Shown here in pieces: positions 22,447 through 34,399 of a stretch of DNA of 64,000 nucleotides (position 1 is the first letter of the stretch; the number at the start of each line of letters is the position of its first letter). Position numbers and translations under genes: made by a program. Below the pieces are notes generated by a model. That model had not been told where the DNA came from, made no database searches, and saw only the letters and a list, made by a program, of their open reading frames with translations. Source of the stretch: Leptidea sinapis (Eukaryota; Arthropoda; Insecta; Lepidoptera; Pieridae); the NCBI RefSeq assembly GCF_905404315.1, contig NC_066280.1:10363001-10427000 (forward strand), written 5' to 3'.

Positions 22447-22665
22447 AAAGTCAATTTCCTAATATGCAAATATTGGGGTTGAGCAGGTTATCAACTGTAA
22501 AATAGATCCTGTAGATGAAACCACAACCTGTGAGTTGAACAAAGTATACAAGATTTTATATCGATACGTCACTCGAACGGTTAGCTCAGTTGGTTAGAGC
22601 ACCGGCACGGAACGCCGGAGGTCGTGGATTCGAGTCCCGCATCGATCATAAAATTTTGTTTTTCA
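22447..22665 (+). repeat. tRNA-like repeat (SINE-C), copy 2
   Basis: This lies about 308 bp downstream of copy 1 in the same orientation. The core at 22575-22647 pairs better: the ends GAACGGT and ATCGATC form most of an acceptor stem, and the D and T arms are clear. The anticodon loop would be ACGGAAC, with C where tRNAs have U33, so function is doubtful. Confidence 0.7.
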
Positions 22666-22994
22666 AAGGAGATTGGGACTTTTAGGCCTGATCCTAACAA
22701 GTTGAAATATTCTTTAAAAAAGGGGTATATTTTTCTGATGTAAAATACAAAAAACTAGCTGATTTTGCAATCTACAAATCGAAAAAACATTAAAATAAAG
22801 AAAATCGATTAAAATAATAATCGTATTAATATTTATTCGATTCAAATAACATTAAGATTCAGGTTTTTCATTTAAATAATATAAGTTAGGCGCATAGTTT
22901 ATGTTCGAATGAAAATATATAAATATAATATATAAAAACAGAACTGAGCAATTATTTTATTAAGTCAATAAATCGATTTACATAAAAAATTTAT

Positions 22995-23460
22995 ACATTT
23001 GACCGCGTGCAACGCACAGCAGCTCGAATTGTCGGGGACCCAGTGCTGTGTGAACGGCTGGATCACTTGGCGTAGCGTAGAGACGTCGCTTCATTGCGTG
23101 TTTTCTACCGCATTTATCACGGGGAGTGTTCCGAAGATCTCTTTCACTTGATTCCTGCCGCCGAATTCCACCTTCGCACGACACGCCACAAGTTAGGATA
23201 TCATTCCCACCATCTGGATATGTGGCGGTATCTCTCCACAGTGCGGTTCTCAAGAAGTTGTAAAGCTTTCTTTCACGTACTACAAAGCTGTGTGAGCTTC
23301 CTTGTGCGGTGTTTCCGGGTACATTTTCCTTAAAGACCGACAAAGCTCCTGTGATTCCTCTGATGTTGCAAGAGAATGTGGGAGGCGGTGATCAATTAAC
23401 ACCAGGAGACCCATACGCTCCTTTGTCCTCCTTTTCCATTAAAATAAATCTGTTGTAACA
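22995..23460 (+). mobile_element. LINE-J 3' end, 5' truncated
   Basis: It starts abruptly at TTGACCGCGTGCAACGCACA and follows 54751-55220 closely to TCCTTTTCCATTAAAATAAA. The frame reads FDRVQR-type text, CVFYRIYHGECSEDLFHLIP and [16 protein letters not shown]. Here the codon after PAA is GAA, where the long copy has a stop. It is a typical 5'-truncated insertion. Confidence 0.85.
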
Positions 23461-23601
23461 AATGAAATGCGATCTGTACCCGAGGGCTGTAAGGTCGGAG
23501 TAGTTGCAGAGTAAGATCATTCGTTTTACAAATTTTCTTAATTAAGTATATCTGTCAAAACACAGGACGCCTTATCGCTTGATTGCTAACATAAACCATT
23601 T

Positions 23602-23914
23602 ACCAGTGGAAGGCTCCTTTGCACAGGATGCCGGCTAGGTTTTGGGTACCACAACGGCGCCTATTTCTGCCGTGGAGTAGTAATGTGTAAACATTACTGT
23701 GTTTCGGTCTGAAGGGCGCCGTAGCTAATGAAATTAATGGGCAAATGAGACTTAACATCTTATGTCTCAAGTTGAAGAGCGCATTTGTGATGCCGCTCTA
23801 AATTATTGGGGTTTTTCAAGAATCCTGAGCGGCACCGCATTGTAATGGACATGTCGTATCAATTACCATCAGCTGAACTTCCTGCTCGTCTCGTCCCTTA
23901 TTTTCATAAAAAAA
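23602..23914 (+). repeat. SINE-A, nearly complete
   Basis: This runs from CCAGTGGAAGGCTCC to CTTATTTTCATAAAAAAA with few internal changes and is the best full-length + strand reference copy in the window. Confidence 0.9.
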
Positions 23915-24466
23915 TATGTTATCGTATTGTAAATAAATCTCTATGGTAAACAAATATAATAATATATTCTTTAGTTTTACAAATTTTCTTGATTAAGAAT
24001 TTTCTGTGAAAACACAGGGCGCCTTATCGCTCGATTGCTAACATAAAACACCCACCAACTCATACAAAGTTTCAAACAATATCTAATACATTAAACAAGA
24101 CAGCTTCGTAACTGTGGCCTCACAAAAACACTCGCATATGACAAATGAGCAGAGCCAACATTGCTACGAGCACGACAGTCCGTTGTCCCGTTTTTGCCTC
24201 ACAGCCACATTCGACGAGGCTCATTTACTTTTCGCGATTTCGTTAACGCGCCTTGACGAGCAAAAACTGTAGCGGGTTCTTGTCACGTCTACGGATATCC
24301 ACTGCCCTATATTTTGTTAGCAACTCCCCTAATATAATGAATTGAATTCTAAGTCAAGCTTTTGTTATTGCTGGAAGTATAAATGTAATAACAAGTGACA
24401 CTTGAAACATCGCATTTAAATGTAAGCAAACTAGTAAAATTGTGTTTTTAATTAGTTAATTTTTAG

Positions 24467-24800
24467 GGGACTTAACTGACTTAAAAAAGAAAAGGATCAG
24501 TTTAGAAAAAAATTATTGCGTGGTTTTATGAAACCAAGGTAAAAGTGAAATTTTTTTTTCACTTTATAGACATTTAACTAAAAATTTTTGGAATAATATT
24601 CCACTAGCTGTGTCGTTGTTTACCAAAAGCAAGTAAAAGTTTCACTTTAATAAATAACAACATTTACATTAAACACTGACAAAAACAAACAAAATAGCGT
24701 GGAGCACTGGCACAAATGAGTACACGGTCAGCTGGTGCGAACTACAGGCGCCGCCCGACCGTCACACGACATACAACACACAGACGAAAAAGAAACGAAA
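24467..24800 (+). repeat. Repeat D copy
   Basis: This joins the parts seen at 18620-18730 and 18868-19050 (AACTAAAAATTTTTGGAATA, AAAGTTTCACTTTAATAAAT, AGGCGCCGCCCGACCGTCAC), so these belong to one element. Confidence 0.65.
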
Positions 24801-25451
24801 TCGGAGGACGTTGCCGGATGCGATCATGTCGCGATCACTGGCAACCCGGAGGGATTTGGGAGATCTTTGAGTAACACTAAAAGTGATTGGAAAACCTAGC
24901 AGTTACATCTAACATAATGGCAATAACGAAACCTTAAATAAATTTATACTGTTTCGGTTGTGGAACAATCAAGGCTATATTTCAAAGGCGGTTGTTGGAT
25001 TCATTCCAACCGTTACGTGACGTCACTACGTCTCGAAAGCGACTACATGACCTGACTAAGACTTCAGTCTCTTGTTGGTACAATGAATAACTATTTAGGT
25101 TTAAAGCTTTGGGGCAGTTTAAATAACTTTAATGCCGGTTGAAAGCCCTATCCTTAACGCAATGATTGCATGCAAAAAAGAGCATGACTAATCAGACACT
25201 AACGATACCTGAGAACGAGAAAAAAAATTTATTTGACTTCTTAGTCAACTTAACCGAAACTTAAGTAATTAATTATTACATATCGTATGGTAGCCTCGCG
25301 GAGACACATATTACGCGATATTCACTGAGTTTGGAAGTAGAGAGCGGGCGGTAGACACGGACCTGTCGGTGCTTGCGCTCAGCTATAAAAAGAATCATGC
25401 ATTCAGTGGTGATGTATCCACACTTCATTTATTGAAAGACATGGATAGATG

Positions 25452-25625
25452 GATTCCAAAACGGTACTTTTTTTGCCATGAAGTAGTAATGTGTAAGCAT
25501 TATTGTGTTTCGAATTGAAGGGCAAGAATTACTGGGCTGATGAGACACAATATCTTATGTCTCAAAGTGACGAGCGCAATTGTGATTTCTCTCAGAATTT
25601 TGACTATTTCAAGAATTCTGAGGTG
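25452..25625 (+). repeat. SINE-A, degenerate
   Basis: GTAGTAATGTGTAAGCATTA, TATCTTATGTCTCAAAGTGA and GAGCGCAATTGTGAT are recognisable. The end is lost. Confidence 0.7.
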
Positions 25626-25639
25626 AACGACTAACTGGC

Positions 25640-25935
25640 CTCGTCACATTTTAACCGATTTCGATAAGGAATAGGTTCTCAATTCAATCTTGCCATTGGG
25701 TCCTATAAAAATTTGACATAGTTTAGTCCATCAGTTTTCATTTTATGAACATTTTTTTAACTGCTATTATGTTTGGCGTGGACTTAAAACCTATCAATAG
25801 GTAGCACATACAAATAAAAGTATTTTATAAATATTAGGGTATAAGATATAACATAAGACGTGAATTAAATTAAATCTCTATTTACTTATTTTATACTTTT
25901 GAAGTCTGTTTTTTTAAAGTAGTTTTTTTATGTGT
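25640..25935 (+). repeat. Repeat C copy, first of two in tandem
   Basis: It opens with TTTAACCGATTTCGATAAGG and ends with TTTTGAAGTCTGTTTTTTTA. Similar blocks in the same order occur at 26265-26705, inverted at 48403-48860, and in part at 51566-51790. Confidence 0.6.
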
Positions 25936-26264
25936 CTAAAAAAACACTTCCATATTTAATTTCAACATTAATTTACTCAAATTCACTGATAAAACTACTG
26001 GCAATACGTATTTAACGTTTCTGTTTAAGTGTTTCGATAATCGGCAATATAATATTTTCTTGAATAGAATACATAAGTGGCAGTACAATAACCTTAACAG
26101 CAATAATTGCTGGTTGCAAAATAAAGCCTTAAATCTTAGGATCGTGTAGTTGGGAAGGAGCTTCATTCAAGCGCTTAATCAATAGAGGTGGGGTTCTGGT
26201 AGTGGCAAAATATTTTCATGCGACTCCAAAAATAGGAATAGGTTCTCCATCCGTCCGTATTTTT

Positions 26265-26705
26265 AACCGACTTCAAAAAGGAAGAGGTTCTCAATTCGAT
26301 TGGTATTCTTTTTTATGTATGTACACCGATTACTCTGAGACTTATGATCCGATCTACGTAATTCTTCTTTAGTTCAATACGGAATAAATGCTTTTTGGTA
26401 CCTTAAAAATTTTACGTAGTTTAGCCCAGTAGTTTTCATTTTATGAAAATTTTTTATGAAAATTTTTATCTATGTGGATGATATAATTGTTTTTTGTGTA
26501 CGGTTTTTTAGGAGTATTCATTCCAATTGATTATATATAAAAATAAAAAAGTGACGTAGAACCTATCAATACGTACATACAAATAATAGTATTTTATTAA
26601 TATTAAAGGTAAAGATTTGCATAAGAGGTGTAAAAAATTAAAACTTTAATTATTGGATACTTTTCAGTTTATGAAGTTTGTTTTTTTAAACGTAGTTTCT
26701 TTTAT
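26265..26705 (+). repeat. Repeat C copy, second of two in tandem
   Basis: It opens with TTTAACCGACTTCAAAAAGG and ends with GAAGTTTGTTTTTTTAAACG. Class not recognised; no protein is encoded. Confidence 0.65.
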
Positions 26706-27379
26706 TAAAAGAAAATTTCTTAATTCTTTTAAGCAAGCTTATTTGTGGGAACTGAATGAGATGTCACGCTCGGCGACTTTTAACTCGGCTCGAGTTGACA
26801 ATATTGGATGAAAGATGCAAAACTTCTAAGTATTTTTAGACTAATGATAATTTAATTGATATTGTGTTATTTTTGAGAGATCTCATAAAGAAAGGGGGTA
26901 TACAACAAGTAATAAAATGATTACTTAAAAACTATATTTTTCTATATCTGAAAGGGTTTCGACAGCGTTTTAAACGCTTTTTATTGGCTTAACCTGTATT
27001 TTTGTTTGTTTGGAACCGACTCATTTGTGCGCGATTTTCACTCACTTTAAACAGCCAGATCTCGTTCAAACTTCGTAGATATATCAAGAACCAAAGAAAA
27101 AATTTTGATAAAATTATTGCATTTTTCAATTTGAAAAATAAGATTTTATTGTTAATGTACATAATTTTTTCCTCTTTTGTCGATAAGGAAGGAAACCATA
27201 CAATTATCAAATGTCTCACTTGGATCCCTTTACACCTAATATAAGAACCTTTAAAAAACATAAATTAACCGTTTGCTTAGAAAAGCAATCAATGTTTCTT
27301 TTTTTTCTCTTTATTTTTTTTTTGTATTTGCGTTGCGTTATTGTTAATTTCCTAATATTTTATTTTATGGAAAAGGAAG

Positions 27380-27725
27380 ACAAACTAGCGTACGGGTCAC
27401 CTGGTGTTAAGTGATCACCGCCGCAAACATTCTCTTGCAACACCAGAGGAATCACAAGAGCGTTGCCGGCCTTTAAGTTAGGTGTACGCGCTTTTTTTGA
27501 AGGTACCCATGTCGTATCGTCCCGGAAAAACCGCACAAGGAAGGTCATTCCACAGCTTTGTAGTACGTGGAAGAAAGCTCCTTCAAAACCGCACTGTGGA
27601 GGGCCGCCACACATCCAGATTGTGGGGATGATATCCTTACGTTTAGCGTGCCGTGTAAAGGTGGAATTCGGTGGCAGAAATCAGCTTAAACAGCTCTTCG
27701 GTACACTCCCCGTGTTAAATGCCCT
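27380..27725 (-). mobile_element. LINE-J 3' end, 5' truncated
   Basis: The - strand carries LINE-J text from CGGGGAGTGTACC to the 3' end (TGACCCGTACGCTAGTTTGT, then TTCCATAAAA). The block ACGATACGACATGGGTACC is easy to recognise. Frames are broken. Confidence 0.85.
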
Positions 27726-28314
27726 TGAAAAATATTTCCTGTATATTTACATTCATTGTTAACTACATTATAATTTGTGGGCACTCAAGGTCCTTAACTA
27801 TTAAATATAGATTAATATTTTTTTTTGTACATGAGTGTTTGCTACCAAAATAAAATAATATGTCGTGATGATAACGTTAAGTCGAAACACTCACTGTGCC
27901 ATCAGCTTATCATAAAATCAGTATAATACATCTGTGAAAGTTACACAAATTTCCTACTTCAGGCTTACATTTAAATACAAAACTCGATAGCTAGCATTCA
28001 CAATTGTTTAATGAATGTGCTCAGTGCTTTTGGTGGATTTTTATATTTTCATTGCCTTTATTTTTATCTCGTGCTCTTCGTTCCTAATAGCCATTGTGTG
28101 CACTCGCTTTGTTCATCTAAAATTACAATAAATTACTTTTATGTTGCTGCTACTTACAGCAATGTTGACTACTTAACTATTTTTAATGTTCTGCTTTCAA
28201 AGAGTAATACAAATTTCACTTGCAAAGATGTATATTCTCAAGTTTTTTACAATTTGCTAGAAACTGTCATAACCATAATTTTAACACCAGGAACAGACGT
28301 AAACTTATATTGTT
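27726..28314. other. Intron sequence, no recognised element
   Basis: This is AT-rich. A 104-residue frame at 28011-28325 is hydrophobic and cysteine-bearing but has no recognisable motif, lies in an intron, and runs into a known repeat at its end, so I treat it as chance. Confidence 0.4.
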
Positions 28315-28670
28315 TACTCGGCTAAGTCGAGTTAGTAAGTCTTTTGTGGGGCGTTATATATGCCTTTACAACGAGATCTCAAAATATGTTCAAAAATAAA
28401 GCATTATACGATATTCAAAAGAATTGTTAAATAAATGTTTGTTTGGTAAAGGTAATATAACTTAAATGACTTTCTTAATGATACTACGGTTTGCGAATGG
28501 AGCGACCGCCCTCAGGCTATTAAATAATAAGTTTAATTGTAGTTTATTACTTTGTAACCATATTTTTTCATGAAAAAAATCCCGCTAAGTTTGTTGCGCA
28601 CATTCTTCTCAGATCTTAGGCATTATTTTTGGAATAGGTAGTAGTTTTTGCCTTCTAATAATAAGTGATG
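28315..28670 (-). repeat. LINE 3' UTR-like repeat
   Basis: This is the inverted partner of 17085-17350, with GTCGAGTTAGTAAGTCTTTT and CCGCCCTCAGGCTATTAAAT. Confidence 0.6.
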
Positions 28671-29667
28671 TCACATCATGTTTTCAAAACAAAAGACCAT
28701 GTAATATTTAACGTAGGCAATTTTAAGTCAACTATCGAAGTGGAAAACAAAATTGTAATGTTCCAAAAGACTTATTCACATGTTCCTTATAAAAGGGTGA
28801 TAGCTATTTTATGAAATGTGATAATTGAGTGTGTATAATATACTTATGACTTCAAAAAAATTATACTTTTTTTTAATGTTAGACAATAAGTTGAAATTAT
28901 CGATATTTTCCAGGTAACTTAAAGGTGTAAGACATTTTATTAAGGTATAATAACTTGACAAGGCAATAAATAAATAATTATGAGAATTTGAATGTTTTCA
29001 TCATATTCAGAGGTAATAGCTGTTGTATGATTTCCAGTCGTAGTGCTGCGTAGCAAAAGCGTAGTAAATATATAAATCTTCGAACGCTACGTCAAAGCTG
29101 CACGGCTACAAGAGTTCAACTACGATGCTACCGCTTAGAACGAAAATATACGTAACACAATAATAATTATATTTATTACAATAACAATCGTCCTCTTTAC
29201 AATAGTATTTATACTTCATACAATAATAATTATACTTATTCCATATTTTTTAAACAGTCCGTATATTTTATGGAGATAATAGAAGTATAATTTAATATTT
29301 ATCCTTTAGTTAATTATTTATTCGTGTTTTATGATTGCACGTTATAAGTTAGGAAGTATTCATAGTTATTCGTAAAGTATTGGTCGCTTTTCATTTATTG
29401 CGTTCTCTTGGAAATGTGTTTGTGTTAAAGAATTGGAGATTTTTTGATATTTATTTATATATTATGTTCATGTTCACCAAGCAACCTTATACAAACAATG
29501 ATTCAAGCTCTAAAGGTTGATGCATCAAATATACGATAATTTATATTTATGCATTTAATTATTTATTTCTTATCATGAAATAATTTATATTTATATAGTT
29601 GAAACACAACTTATATATTGGATGCAACACCTTACAAACTAATTTGTTATGTATATTACAGCCATTG
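28671..29667. other. AT-rich intron sequence
   Basis: Nothing recognisable, apart from short imperfect direct repeats of AATAATAATTATA-TTATT type near 29160-29250. Confidence 0.4.
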
Positions 29668-29969
29668 TAAAATACTCTATTTGATTGAAAAGAGTGTTGA
29701 GAGGCCGTTGAGTTTCTTATAAGTTCTTCTCACGAGCTCAACTTTTTACGAACATATGGTAGATTCAGTAATTTATAAGAATAGAAGCGCTTAGTTTAAG
29801 CCTACTTAAATAAAGTTTATTTGACTTTTACTACGTAATATTACAAATTTACCTTACTTTTTATGAGTCTAACTTCAAACTTTCTTCCAAATCCTACTAT
29901 TATTACTTTACTACGTATAATAGAATAAATTACTGAGAATCGTCTCGTTGTTTAAGAAACCTGTATAAT

Positions 29970-30177
29970 GGGTTCGAATACCGGTAGGTGCAAGCATTTA
30001 TATGATGAATATGGATGTTTGTTTCCGAGTCATGGATGTTTAAATGTATTTATGTATGTTTATGTAAGTATATTGTATTATATATATCATTGTCTTGTAA
30101 CCCATAACACAGGCTATATATGCTTAACTTGGGGCAAGATAATTTGTTTAAAAAGTGTGTCAATATTATTATTATTG
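29970..30177 (+). repeat. SINE-B, 5' truncated
   Basis: It begins at the B-box text GGTTCGAATACCGGTAGGTG and keeps the whole body to the ATT repeats. The left part of the tRNA-like head is missing. Confidence 0.8.
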
Positions 30178-30865
30178 TTATAATAATAACACCAGCCTGT
30201 GTTCCAAAAATCAGCTTTCTAGACACAATAGATATTAAGACTAATTCTCATATTATAAAACATAATGATATTCATAATATCATTACTGTTAAGTTTTGTA
30301 AATTCTTTTCGCATATTCATAAGTCTGAGGTCCTTAGAGTGCTTTTCGTTATAATGAGAATATCAAGAAAGGTAAAAGTTGGAATGAAGTGAAATGTTCG
30401 CGTCACGTCGAGGCTGTTCACATAAGCGTGACGTTGTTAACGCCACGCGGGCTCAGCCGGGTCACGGGAGATGCTGTCGTAACTAGCTGAGGTTCAACTG
30501 AGGGTACGTTGCCCCGTTTATTGCGGAGGCTCTCAAGGAACTCATTAATGCTTTACCTACCTTTGTTTCCTGTCTTTTGTTAATTCAAGTTCTTATTCCT
30601 TTTACGCCATATTTTTAGACAACTTAGGCAATTTAGTGCAAAGTTGATATTTTATTTGATTATTTACACATGACTTAATAGTTATTAACACATTTTTTAT
30701 AGAAAATAATAAAATAAAAAATCTATTATAATTAAATAGCTATGTATCGTGAAGATTGCGATCGGTAGGTAACGTTAACGTAAGGTAACGTTGCCTCATC
30801 ACTTACTAACAGTATATAACTTGGATCAAAAAGATTCTGTCCTGAAAATTATTTAAAGGCATTGG

Positions 30866-31000
30866 CTTAGATTAAGGATTGATCGCCGATGCGCTCCAAC
30901 TAGACACCACACTACCTAAGAACAATAACTTTTTTATTACGGCAACTCTTCTTTGTATGCGTAGTACATACATCATATTTAAATCATTAGACTAAACATT
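30866..31000 (+). repeat. Repeat F fragment
   Basis: CTTAGATTAAGGATTGATCG, then CACCACACTACCTAAGAACA and TTTTTTATTACGGCAACT, match the start of 45879-46262. Confidence 0.65.
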
Positions 31001-31164
31001 TTAATGTCAACTTAAGAAAAAAGCTTGTTAATATAATTTGCAAAGATGCTGCGTAATTTTCAAATTTCCCGAATTGGCTGTATGGGAGTGCCTTTGCCAT
31101 TCCTTGAGGGAAAACTGAAACCACTCACCAGAGATATGATATATATATATAGATAGATATATCA

Positions 31165-31460
31165 TTCAGGGGACAATGTGTATGTTTTTATAATAAAATC
31201 CCTGAAGAAATTTGCAATCTACAATTAACAAAGTTTAAAATATTTGTTAGACAGAAACTTTTAAAAAAAGCTTATTATACAATTAAAGATTATATAACAG
31301 ATAAAAGTGCATGGGATTAAAGCAATGTAAATAATTTTAAGGTCTGCATACTATTTTAATTTATAAGCAGTAGGACTGTATTATTCTATTATTTGTATAT
31401 TTTCTTGACTTCAAAAGTGATGCAGTTATCCTATTTTGAGAAATAAACTATTTGAATTTG
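31165..31460 (+). mobile_element. LINE 3' end, RT C-terminus
   Basis: With one frame change the + strand reads YNKIPEEICNLQLTKFKIFV and RQKLLKKAYYTIKDYITDKS, an RT C-terminus of CR1-like LINEs. It ends in TTTGAATTTGAATTTGAA, a short-repeat 3' tail. Confidence 0.6.
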
Positions 31461-32019
31461 AATTTGAAGTGTGCGACATGTTGTATAACTAGGTCAAAAA
31501 ACACTCGTGGCGTCATTCATTGCAAACCCGCGCCACTCGCGTTTTTTGGCCCTCTTTATACAACTGATGCATAAAAACCTATAATAAGCCACCAAAAAGC
31601 CTGCCATATAATCAATTAAAGAATTTCGTCAAGTGTGGGTGACTATTTTCTTAATAAAAATGGCTGATAGAATACTGGTTGTGCCATGAGAAATGATGTA
31701 GAAGTATTGCTTCTACAAGTCGTATCTGCTGTACTTGGTCTCTTGGCACCGATTCGTCTTAAGAAAGCCATTAATTCAATGTAATTCCAATACCTTTTAA
31801 ACTCCTTTTGTAATATATTTTATATTTTTATTAATAACTATTTGAACCATGCTTGAACCTTTTCATTTATAATTGGCTATCTATTTAGAGAAGCATGCTT
31901 TTATATGAATACAATGTTGAGTAAAAAATGATTGGTAGATAACTTTAAGGAGTTTGCGATTTTTATCCAACGTAGGTAAGTACATCAATTTTGTATGTTT
32001 AGATTATTCTATGAATAAG

Positions 32020-32095
32020 TGGTAGGCTCCTTTGCTCAGGATGCGGCTAGATTACGGGTACCACAACGGCGCCTAATGTGTAAACATTATTGTGA
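32020..32095 (+). repeat. SINE-A fragment
   Basis: GTGGTAGGCTCCTTTGCTCA to ACAACGGCGCCTAATGTGTA, with the TTTCTGCCGTGAAGCAG block deleted. Confidence 0.75.
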
Positions 32096-32383
32096 TTTTT
32101 TTGAAGTTTTCATTGTTACGTTTTGACTTTTGTTGTTCTGTGTCGCTATAATAGCTCTGTCAGAAAAATAAATACTCTTTGTACTCGATCTGGATGCTTT
32201 CATTGACTTTTCATCATTATTATAATAATTATCAGCATCACAACACATCACATTTACATCAGTCTATGACACTGAAAAATAAATCGTTGTTTATTTATTA
32301 TTAATAATATTAGGATATTATTATTTAGTGATATTTGTTTTGCACACTGACGATGTGACGTCATCGACGTTAGGTTTGGTTAC

Positions 32384-33766
32384 GAGACGAGCAGGACGTT
32401 CAGCTGATCTTAATTCATACGTCCTGCCTATTACAATGCAGTACCGCTCAGGATTCTTGAAAAACCCCAAAAATTCTGAGCGGCACTTCAACTGCGCTCG
32501 TCACCTTGAGACATTATTTATTTATTTATTATTACAAGGAAACATAACAAACACATCACAAGAACTGAACAATATAGGAAAGAGATACAAAATATAAATG
32601 TAGATGCGTCCTAACACATGTTTCACAAATACAATAATAACAAAAAGAAAAATCAAAACGCAAACATTCACAGAAGTAACTAATTTAAAAGATGTAGACA
32701 AATGAAATTAATTAAAACTAAACTTGGGGCAACGATAAGAACGATTTTAATTTTAATTCTAAACTGTGTCTGAACACAGCAGGGGAGCACGAAAATATGT
32801 TGATGTCGAGAAAACTATTGTTGTAAGATTTACACATTCTGTGTAATGGCGCGCGAAACCCAATGTTTGTTCTTGGGGACGATAGCTCAAAAGTAATGCA
32901 TGTGCGGAGAGACCTGGCTGGGACGTGAAAGCCTACGAGACTGAGGAGCTCAGAAGATGTCAGCTCACCAGTACATATTTTCTTTAAAGTTACACAGTCT
33001 GTTATAGTGCGGCGCTGACATGGCTGAAGAAAGTTGTATTCAAGCAACAAATCATTATAGTGGGCTCGATTTCCTTTTACACGATAATTTAATGTGCGTA
33101 AGAACTTTTTTTGAACAGTCTTGACTCTTTTTTCGTGGATCGAGTAAAAAGGATTCCATATTGGGCTTGCATATTCTAGTTGGGGTCGCACGAGGGACTT
33201 ATAAAGATATGTGTAAGTACACTTGTCCTTAAATTGCTTGGACACACGTGTAATAAAGCCTAGCATGCGAAGAGAGCTATTTAGAATATGGTCTATATGG
33301 GTGCCGAGGGTTAGTGTGCGGTCTAAATGAATACCCAGATCTTTGATGGTAGAAACTGACGTCAGCTGTTGATTGCCGAGCTGAAAATGAGTCGTGATAA
33401 TATTTTTATTTCTGGTGAACACGATATGTTTACACTTTTTGTATGCCAAGTATAGTTTATTACGTGTGCAGTATGCATCAAGTCTGTTAAGATCCTCCTG
33501 AATACGGACAGCGTCAGATGGACAAGTAACTGTTTTGTACAGCTTTAAATCATCAGCGTAAAGTAAATAATGACAGTGTGAAAAGCACTGAGATATGTCA
33601 TTGATAAAAATAGTGAAGAGCAAGGGTCCAAGAATAGAGCCCTGCGATATAAGATGTTAAGTCTCATTTGCCCAGTAATTTGTCTAGCTACAGCGCCCTT
33701 CAGACCGAAACACAATAATGCTTACACATTACTGTTTCACGGCAGAAATAGGTGCCGTTGTGGTAA
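32384..33766 (-). repeat. SINE-A copy split by a LINE
   Basis: Inverted SINE-A runs from GAGACGAGCAGGACGTTCAG to CACCTTGAGACAT (32384-32513) and resumes at 33649 with ATAAGATGTTAAGTCTCATT, ending in GGTGCCGTTGTGGTA. The LINE between them is listed separately. Confidence 0.9.
32514..33648 (-). mobile_element. 5'-truncated LINE, RT C-terminal half
   Basis: The - strand frame 32718-33623 gives 301 residues of non-LTR reverse transcriptase, extended upstream by ISQGSILGP. It includes LLFTIFINDISQCF, the catalytic LLYADDLKLY, KKCKHIVFTR and RPQLEYASPIWNPFYSIHEK. It is uninterrupted, so fairly young. The N-terminal RT, endonuclease and ORF1 are missing, and the cut lies exactly at the SINE junction. 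The 3' end is a TAAA-type tail (TTTATTTATTTATT on +). It resembles the LINE at 41715-44930 (CR1/Jockey-like group). Confidence 0.88.
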
Positions 33767-34399
33767 TATCTAAACTAAACTATATATAATAATAATAATA
33801 TTATAAAGAACATCTGTATTTTTGTACGTATGTTTGTAATGTTTTCACACAAAAACTGACAAAGGCTTTAATACATTTGCAAAAAAATAGGGATCCCTAA
33901 TAAAACTCAATAATATAACCGGAGGTGTGAAAAAAATCAGTCGTAAAAATCTGTTTTCGCGTGCGCTGCGATAACTATTGATGATAGAACAATAAATGTT
34001 CTACAGTATTATAGAACGTATCAACATCTACAAAACTGACTGCAATACTATGTATCCAACTACTGTAGTTATGCCACTATAACTACTTTTTTTACATTTT
34101 AAAAGCTGATAAAAGTTGTGACAATAATCAAATCATATTATTTATGCCTTTGTATTAATCCATATCCCATGAAATATTTTATTAAAGAACGTTTAAATAC
34201 CTGTAAAATACTTTTTAAATTGTTAAAATCGGACATTACATTTAAAGGATATAACGAATTTAAAAATGTCAATCTCAAGAAAATAATGCAATAATAAAAT
34301 AACAACATAAGTGAAATGAAGCTTAAATGTCAAGAAAATAGATCTATAGTCTGACTTAGTAGTAGACTTTCAACTACCATGGGAAAGGTCTCTAAGCGA

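Noticed and set aside
28011..28325. 104-residue hydrophobic protein
   Set aside because: No motif, no start context or splice evidence, AT-rich intron sequence, and it runs into a repeat.
32718..33623. Host gene of 301 residues
   Set aside because: It is an LINE reverse transcriptase fragment, on the opposite strand of an intron and cut off at a SINE junction.
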